DNA of 64,000 bases, taken from Skeletonema tropicum. Taxonomy: Eukaryota > Bacillariophyta > Thalassiosirophyceae > Thalassiosirales > Thalassiosiraceae. Location of the stretch: NCBI GenBank assembly GCA_037178625.1, contig CM074128.1:2976001-3040000 (forward strand). The letters are read 5' to 3'. Numbering within the stretch: the stretch's first letter is position 1; every line of letters begins with the position of its first letter. The notes beneath the pieces were generated by a model, which worked only from the letters and a program-made list of their open reading frames with translations, searched no databases and was not told where the DNA came from. Both the position numbers and the translations under genes were made by a program. Positions 56,656 through 64,000 of this stretch are shown one piece after another.

Positions 56656-58701
56656 TTATATTGGCATAGACAACATCCCTGACACTGTCATAACAGCTGT
56701 GCCCACAATACGAACTCTCCCCTCCTCCTTTTTTAAGATGCATTCCACTAGACCTCCTCTTTCTGATTCTTGTTTTCCAAACACTACTTTCTTTCCCAAC
56801 TTCGTTCCAAAGTAAGGTCCCAATGAGCAGTGAGCTGATCCAGTGACTGGATCCTCGTCGATACCAACCTAAAGTGTCAGAAGCATCGGAAGCAGAACGT
56901 TAGACACCTACAATCAATGTGTTGGGGAGTAGGAAGCAAAGACACTTACCTTTGGACCGAAAAATCGGGATCTAAAGTCAACAGTAGGTTTGGAACCAGG
57001 GCGTTTGCTGCCGGTTTCCACTTCTGGAGAATCCTTGACTGCAACACAACATATTATGACACCCCTAGAATAACCCGACCATTCCGACAAAGCTGAGTAG
57101 TCAACTTTGATGCCATCTAAAAGGTCAAAACCTTCTTCAGTCAATTCTATGAATAAGTCCTCTTTGACATCAGTTGTTCCAATATCCAGGATGTGCTGAG
57201 AGAATAACGCGTGTGACTGGTCTTTTGGATTGAAAAATTCGCAAAACTTTGCCATTAGATCAGATTCTACTTCAGCCTTGATACTTGTTCCAAAGAACGC
57301 GTTCGATAGCATATTCAGAACTGCTTTGTGGTCATCCCCCCCAGCTGGGATTAGAGAAACATTTTTCCATGGGAAATCCATCGCTATCCGTGATGCATTA
57401 CTGTTGTTACTGCTGCTGGGAGCAGCAATAAATGAAGACGTAAGCGATGGTGGTGATACGATCAACTCTGCTTGGAGCTTGTCGTTTTTGGCATAAAATG
57501 TAACGTTGTTGCCGTCGACCTGCTTTGTACCTAGCAATACAGCAGCAGATGCAAGCGTTGCGTGCCCACATAAATCAACTTCCATTCCCGTTCGGGTGTA
57601 ATAACGAATTGCATATGCAGCGGGCGACGCAGCCGATGCTTCATTTGGGAGAGGCCAGATGAATGCAGTTTCGGACTGGTTGAACTCTTTCGCAACTGCA
57701 GCCATCCACTCAACCCCACGAGGAGATATTACTGGAGCCACAGTGCTGCCATCTGCCTCTTCTGTTATATCCTCTAATTCTTCGTCGTCAAAGCTTTCGT
57801 TAGTTGCAGCATCGCCTGCATTGCCCCCAGGTGATTCATCCAATAATACTACACCAGCGGGATTCCCACTTCCTTCCTTGGCCACGTCTGCAAAGGAATC
57901 CAACAAGAAGCATTTATGTTTGTTGGCATCTTCGTCCGTGGGCAACGTCCGCTCCAACTCGAACCACTGTTCCTTACCGTGCACGATAGGCGAGAGCCCC
58001 ATTGCACGGAACCCATTCCTAATGTAAAACACCAGCAAATTTTTCTTTGCAATGAGAACAATTTTATCCATCGTCACTTTTAAAACCCCCTCCTTGCTGT
58101 TCAGTCGTTCCATTGCCGAGAGATAATCCTGCATCATGGCACTGGCCACACCATAATTTCTATATTTTTCCTCCACCACAACACTGTGTATACCCAATAT
58201 TTTTCCGGTTGCATCGTGACTCTTCATGGCCTCCTCAGTAAAGGAAGAACATCTTGTCGCGCAGATGTAGCCAATAATGCGTCCCCTGAGCGTTTGCTGT
58301 AAGTTTATAGGGGCGGGTTTTACCGGACGGGAAACTGAACTAGATGTGCTTGTTGTGCCTCCGATGGTTGGACTGCCCATACCTCGCATACTTCCCATGT
58401 TACCGTTGCTAATACTGCTCATGTCATTGTGGCTAGTGCTCCCTCCATTGTCAATGAGAAAGGCGCATCGAAAGAACGGTGCAGCGTGATGCTGCCGATA
58501 CTGCAGAGTGGATTTTGAGGCCGCTTCGTCCTCTGGATAGGATGCAGATTCTATTTGATAGCATCGAGGGATGTCGGTGGGCTGTACCGCGCGGAAGATG
58601 ATGCGATCCAGGATGGACGAAGAGAAGTTGGGGTTATTGGCCATCATGGTTTTGCTGTTACGCTCGAGCAATGGGCGGCTCCTAGCAAATAATGACGCCA
58701 T
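56656..58701 (-). CDS. GNAT acetyltransferase - PhzF-like isomerase fusion protein
   Basis: Two exons, 58701-56950 and 56868-56656 (GT-AG intron of 81 bp), give 654 aa. Residues about 30-265 are a GNAT domain closest to the arylalkylamine N-acetyltransferase type: IIFRAVQPTDIPRCYQIE, IHSVVVEEKYRNYGVASAMM (acetyl-CoA loop) and FYIRNGFRAMGLSPIVHG, with a Ser/Gly-rich insert. Residues about 275-654 are a PhzF-fold domain: GNPAGVVLLDE, EFNQSETAFIWP with the catalytic Glu, EVDLCGHATLASAAVLL, and in exon 2 GIDEDPVTGSAHCSLGPY. PhzF proteins catalyse isomerisation or epimerisation; the joint substrate is unknown. ATG 58701 is preferred; ATG 58857 would add 52 residues. A paralogous GNAT start lies at 63836. 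Confidence 0.92.
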
Positions 58702-59021
58702 TGCATACAGTAATTGTAAGGCCTGCCTGACTGAACTTAGCTCGAAATGCGAATAAAACGTTCGTGGTTTGTTTGGACACACTTTTGGAGGGCTAACCCT
58801 TTTCTGCGCAAAGATTTTGATTGATGATTTCTTACAAAAAGGGGGGCAGGGGTCCACCCCTGTGAGAGATGTCTGAATATCAGTGTTGTTTTGCTATTTA
58901 TTTTCCCGAATGAGGGTTGCGCCCTTTTTGAGAATGAAATCCCCGAAAATCAAAGCTCAACCGCCGCCCGAACAAAGGTGTGGTGGCGCGGGCTTCGCTC
59001 TGCACTGCACCAGACTGCACC
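58702..59021. promoter_or_regulatory. divergent intergenic region upstream of the GNAT-PhzF and large unknown genes
   Basis: About 320 bp between divergent starts, including a C-rich stretch (ccccctttttgtaag on the minus strand) near 58840. No gene recognised. Confidence 0.35.
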
Positions 59022-62000
59022 ATGTCGCCTGCGTGCACAAAGGAAACTGGCGCATCATTGCTTGGGGATGGCTCGAAACCACGTTGTGTGATTACAATGG
59101 ACCATGCCGAGGAGCCTACAGCAGAGGTCAATGCACCACAGAATGAAGAAATAGTGGCAGGAGAAGCAGCAGGACGATCATCTTGCACGTGGGAATAGTA
59201 CACGTGATATGGATACCAACATGAAAGTAGATGATGATGGAGGCGCCAGCGTCGATGCTGAGGTAGGGCCACGAGATGTGGCGGCTAAGGCAGATGCTGG
59301 CAGCGAGGATAACGATGTCAGTGATGCTGATGATATTGGTAAGAGAAGCTACATCGCCTGCGGCGGCGGTAGATCAGTCCGAGGCTGACATGTCCACGAT
59401 TGAGCATGAAACTTTAACTTTACTTATGGACGTCGACGGCGGCGGCGAACTTGATGAGCAACAGGCGCCTCCCGGAGAGATTGAAGGGCCGTCTACTGCT
59501 ACTGATGGTTCTCAGTCTGCTGCTGATGGTCTAGATGACGATAGCCAGCCAGCTGTCGAGGCAGCAGGGTCACTAGCCTCTGTAGAGATGGAATCCAACC
59601 CATCTGCTGATGAAGGCACAGCGAGTGTAAATGAAGACGACGAAAAGATGGACAGCTCCGGTAGGCACTGGTTCAGATGTTGGTAAAAGTGAGGAAACAG
59701 CCTCTATACAAGATGATGCCGCTAGGGGCGAGATCATACCTTCAGAACGGACAGCTCTTGAAGATGCCTATGGACCATTCATTCACCCAACTGACATGTG
59801 TCTTGATGACGCAAGGAAACGCCTACGCATAGCCATTGAACAGACCCGCATTATGAGGGAATCCTTCAACGATCAGGCATATGAGAGGTTCCGAGTGGTT
59901 CTGAGGCCTGTTCCTACCTCTATTGATGAAATTGTTGATCCCATTGAAAAAGACCCAACAGCAGCTGTAGCAACTATGAGAGAGAACAGTCAAGCACGTC
60001 AAGTGGAAAAAGATAAAGAAATAAGGCAATCGCAACAAACTGGCATTCCATCAGAAGAGCTAGCCTATGTCGGAGATGGACTGGATCTTGTTGTTCTGCC
60101 TGATGATAAAGTGACAGAGAACGAGATAGATCTTGAACAATACCCTGAAAATGGTCCATTTGATCCAGAAACAAAACAACGCAGAGAGGGTTTCAATTCT
60201 GCTACCGTGGCTGCAGTTGAACAATTATTTGAGAGAATCAAACGCGGTAGGCTGATAAGGCAAGGGAAAGATATTGAGACCGTCCTGGCTATGACACGCA
60301 CTGTTGAAAGGACCATGAGTGAGAGTTTTCATCCAACGACGTTTGCGAGGGCGCAGGCACCTTCCCCAGCTCCTTCGGAGGATAGCAATGCAGCCGGGGT
60401 TGATCAACCACGTGTGTCAAAGGGTCTTTATGCTCATTTGTTGACATTGAATCCGGAATCAGAGGGTGACAGAACGAGAGGTGGGCCAACAGCAACACGA
60501 TCGGCTCTTGTTACACGTGGTGTTGGAATGAGTGAAACAAAACGCGACATGAGAATCAATCCAGCGTATCAAAGAATGTTTCAGCCGAATTATTTATTGC
60601 CGCCATCCACAGAGAAATTCTTGCCGCCTCTGGTATTGCCACAACAGTTGTCTCGTTTGCAGCCGCCAAATTATTTAACTGTAGAGAAAGAGTCAGCCGA
60701 CGACTCAAAGAAACCTCTTCAAACAATCGTGACGGGTTTTTGCCGGGAGCTTGGGTCATCATCGGGCTTATCAGAAATAAGTCTACTGAGAAAAGTACGA
60801 TCATCATTTCCTGAACCGAAAGAGAGTGATTCAACTGGATATGAACCATCACTTCTGTATTCTGTTATGAGTGCCGTAGGGCTGATATCAAGTAGAGATG
60901 ATGCCAGGGGTAATGATATAAATTCATTGGGGCTGGATGGTCTTGCAGAGCTCAAAACTGTTTCCAACTTTTTGGAACAAAATGCGTCAATAGGAAAGGG
61001 AAAGAAACGCTCTCTTGATGAAAGTAAATTGGATCTTTCGGGTATAGATAGCCCAAAGCGGTCCAAGTTAGAGGTTGAGCAAAAAGAATCACTGATACAT
61101 ATTCGTGGAGGTGGAGATGGCGTTGGTGATGGAGGAAACGAGAAACAAGCATCTGAAAATACAAATGAATCCGGAAAGAGCAACCAAAATGGTTCTGTTG
61201 CAACAAATGACGTGCAGCAACAGGCGGCAGCTGCGCCGCCAATGATACCGTACCCTATGGATGCAAACTACAAATTATACACTGCTATGGCACAAAGCAA
61301 TAGCCAAAATGCGATGGCGGCAGCGGCTGCGTCTAGTCACCTTCTACAACATCAACTTGGATTAGGTCTTCAAAATGACCCATATGCTGCTGCAATGGCT
61401 GGCGTCCCTGTCGGATCCGGGGTAGGTTCGTTGTCGGCGTCAGAATTATCAGAAATATACATGAGAAACGGATTTGGGTTTGCTGGCGCTCCCACTGCAA
61501 CCGGTCTGGGTCTTGTTCCTGGGGCAGATGCTGCTGCAGCGCGTTATCAAGCAGCACTTACAATGAATGCTCAGAATCCATTTGGTTATGTAGGGCTGTC
61601 GCCAATAAATGCACCAGTGGTGAGCTTCGGCTCGAAAGGGCAACCAACAGCAAAGTCATCTGCCGCACAGCGAAAAAGATCCTCCAGCTTTTCTCAAAAT
61701 CAGTCAGATAAGAAAATGAAACTCCAAACAACAGTAGAAGGAAAAGGCGTCAAGATCACTAGACCTGCTTCTGCTCCTCCGTCACCGACTAGTGCGGATG
61801 TGGTGAACAAACTTCTGGGCACAGGTACGGACGAGAGCGCTTTCGATGCAAGTGTTGTGCTACCGTTCACCCCGCCGGTTCCACCCAAACAACTTCCTAA
61901 GAAAATTACCAATCTTGCATTATGTGCAAAGTTTTATGACGCAATGACAGTCGCTGCTAAAAGCGGTGGTGAAAAAGAAGTTGTGCTAGTAGAGTTTTTG

Positions 62001-63514
62001 CTTTCTTTGGGCCAGGCAGTTCCGAAACTCAAATCGCACATCGCGAAGATGCTTCTGGCCAAATTGAATGTGGCTGATAAGAGGACACACGTGGGAATAC
62101 TGGTTGGTGATGATAAATTCGCATCCGATACGAAGGAGATGATTGTTGCCTTAATTTCTATGTGGATGTGCGTAGAGCAGAGAGATTTAGTCAATGGAAT
62201 TCTCTCTTCTGGAAATGGGAGCAGCCCAGCGCATTCAGAGTTAGAGTGGCTGATTACTACAGCAATTGGCGAGTCGCTCAGCGCGATTGCACCTTTTCTC
62301 AACTCCCTGTCTTCTGCTAACTCGCGATGAACAAATGAAGCAGGTAGTACTTGTGGTGGGGAAAGCGCTAACAACGGAGGATGTTTGTTTCTGATAGGCA
62401 GAACGCTGCACTCCCAATGATGGAAGAGCTGATGAAACTTTTAGATTCCTTACGAACCGATGCGCTGCAAGCAAAAACCCGAGAGCGCGTTCTGCTTGCA
62501 TCTTTAGTCTCCCGATCCAGCAACATGACCGAGGCATTCTCAAATGCTTACGTCAGCTCTATTATTCGTGCTGGTGAAGCTTTGACACACGAAGATGTCT
62601 GCGAAATTGTGCAAGACACAGACGTCAGGGCTTCAACGATGCTGCCATTTGACTACTTCCAGGATAATGCTGGCGTATGGGAAGAGCCGTGCCGTCCTGA
62701 ACAGGGCTATCATGCTGGACTCAGTGGTGTCGAAATGAAAAAGGAAGCGCACGCTAGATCGTTACTTCGGAAGTCAATGAAAAGGCTACAAGACCAACTT
62801 GGTCTGAAGGGAGGAATCTTGGATGGTGGTCCTTATTACCCATTGGCACCGATTATCCCATCGACGCCGACTACTCCAACTGGTCCGTCGCTGATGAGGT
62901 CGATAAGTGGATCAGCGAAGCAAAAGGGCTCAAGCGACAACGCCCCACCAGATGCAGCTTTCAATCCTGGGCACTTCGTGCCGCCAATGAATTGGAATAT
63001 CAATAATGTATCGAACTTGCCATACGGCCAGTACTCACTTGAATCTATGCAATATTCTTCTGTTGGAGACATCTTGACTGATGAAAAGAGAAAGGAGTAT
63101 CAGGCCAATCAGGAGGATTCGAGTATCAGTCTAGCTCAAAAGTTCCGCAGCACACACGAAATAAAGTGGGAAGATGTTGCAAACATGTTTCTTCACGGTG
63201 GCAACAGCCGGCAGATTGACATCAACTCTGTCCTTACCGCAGAACAAGGTCCCTTGGGCGCTGATGACCCTGCTAATGCTGGAAAGAAGAAGATATATGC
63301 TCCATTTGTGGAGACTTTTAATATTTCATCCCTAGAGTCAATAGTTGCAAATCAGGATGACAGTGATGATGATGGAGAGGAAGATATCAGCGATGAAACC
63401 ATAATCAAAGCGCACCAAGAAGTTCTTGACGAGATGAAGCTGAAATTGGATGCAGCTCTTGAGAAACGAAAGCAGCTAACACAGCAAAGAGGCCGAAAGA
63501 AGTCAATTGGATAA
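59022..63514 (+). CDS. large unrecognised acidic/Ala-rich protein, frame-broken
   Basis: About 1,495 aa if five +1 frame changes are corrected: near 59192-59200, 59340, 59660, 62300-62320 and 62385. The length then divides by three. The N-terminus is highly acidic (DDDGGASVDAEVGPRD). Next come a helical conserved-looking block (GPFIHPTDMCLDDARKRLRI), a Ser/Pro-rich linker, a Lys/Arg cluster (KGKKRSLDESKLDLSG), an Ala/Gln/Met-rich central region (AQSNSQNAMAAAAASSHLL), and a C-terminal helical domain (LVEFLLSLGQAVPKLKSHIA). It ends in an acidic, then Lys-rich coiled tail. I do not recognise a family; composition suggests a nuclear transcription-related protein. ATG 59022 is used; ATG 59097, with a good context, is an alternative. 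Confidence 0.65.
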
Positions 63515-63835
63515 TAATTTCGTAATACATCTTCATTTATTTTTTACAATCCACATATTCGATATGCACTACACTGCTAGCTTCTCTAGAGAGTATGGAC
63601 CGAATGACTGGAAGTAGATAAGAACATGATGAAATGAAGCGAGGTGAGCGGGAGGATAGTAGGTAGTAGGCGACTTCATGTAACGAAAGTTTTGTTACAA
63701 GTTGTTACCCAGCCTTCTTCGCGCACAGTCGTCACTCGGAACAATGAAGATGAAGACCTAGCAAGCTCTCACTAGCCACCTCCTACGCACGCACCTCTGC
63801 TAAAAGCTGAGGAGACTGCTCGCCACACTTCAACC
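63515..63835. promoter_or_regulatory. intergenic region before the right-edge GNAT gene
   Basis: About 320 bp. It contains three GTAAC/GTTAC words at 63679-63708 (catgtaac, ttgttacaa, ttgttac). No gene recognised. Confidence 0.4.
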
Positions 63836-64000
63836 ATGGCGTCATCCCCGGACGCAGATGACATCCTGACCAGGCTCAAGTTTCGAGTCGTTCAGCCGGT
63901 GGATATTCCTCGTTGTCACCAACTGGGTACCCATTCCTTCACGGTTGATCAGGTATCATCAACCTCTGAGTTGCAAGCTCAGACAGCATCATGCAGCCCC
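63836..64000 (+). CDS. GNAT acetyltransferase paralogue, 5' end only
   Basis: ATG 63836 opens a frame that runs off the right edge after 55 codons. The segment LKFRVVQPVDIPRCHQL is clearly related to IIFRAVQPTDIPRCYQIE at the start of the GNAT domain in the fusion gene at 56656-58701, and the following residues align too (SSTSELQAQ with SKSTLQYRQ). It is therefore a second AANAT-type acetyltransferase. Whether it also carries a PhzF domain cannot be seen here. Confidence 0.75.
   Translation, partial: MASSPDADDILTRLKFRVVQPVDIPRCHQLGTHSFTVDQVSSTSELQAQTASCSP

Overview
The window is nuclear DNA from a diatom, most likely a centric (Thalassiosira/Cyclotella type). Short spliceosomal introns of roughly 65-125 bp occur throughout. 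Several proteins carry a signal peptide followed by an Ala-Phe type motif, the bipartite address of secondary plastids. An outer-arm dynein intermediate chain (DNAI2) fits a lineage with flagellated male gametes. Genes are dense on both strands, and no tRNA or rRNA gene was seen.

Layout. 1-11.5 kb: left-edge PP2A B''-like fragment, DHX37 helicase, DNAI2, an AMT1 ammonium transporter and ribosomal protein uL13. 11.9-25.3 kb: UPF2, tRNA dimethylallyltransferase, an unrecognised helical protein, an RraA-domain protein with Gly/Ser-rich flanks, and a TrmA-type RNA methyltransferase. 25.4-34 kb: a very large XPG-like nuclease/DExH helicase/zinc-finger fusion, NSUN2-like RNA m5C methyltransferase and a plastid SDR-like protein. 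35.4-39 kb: the ribonucleotide reductase small-subunit gene and a perfect 564-bp inverted copy of its 3' end, flanking a nucleotidyltransferase-like gene. 39.7-42.9 kb: a MORN protein, dUTPase and CMSS1. 43.27-49.71 kb: a satellite array of 35 units of about 184 bp with a 756-bp higher-order repeat. 50-64 kb: class 3 lipase, 4-TM protein, lumenal FKBP, J-domain membrane protein, prohibitin, a GNAT-PhzF fusion, a large unknown protein, and the start of a second GNAT gene.

Functional themes. Many genes serve RNA and ribosome biology: DHX37 and CMSS1 (small-subunit processome), uL13, UPF2 (nonsense-mediated decay), and tRNA/RNA modification enzymes (IPT, TrmA-type, NSUN2). Two nucleotide-pool enzymes, RNR2 and dUTPase, lie within 4 kb of each other. 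No operon-like logic is expected.

Caution. At least ten otherwise convincing genes are broken by single-base frame changes. About 21 are extra bases and about two are missing bases. In most of these genes the total length becomes a multiple of three once the breaks are counted. This looks like insertion-biased consensus error, but it should be tested, since real +1 shifts are the alternative. I give each such gene as one span and list the breaks.
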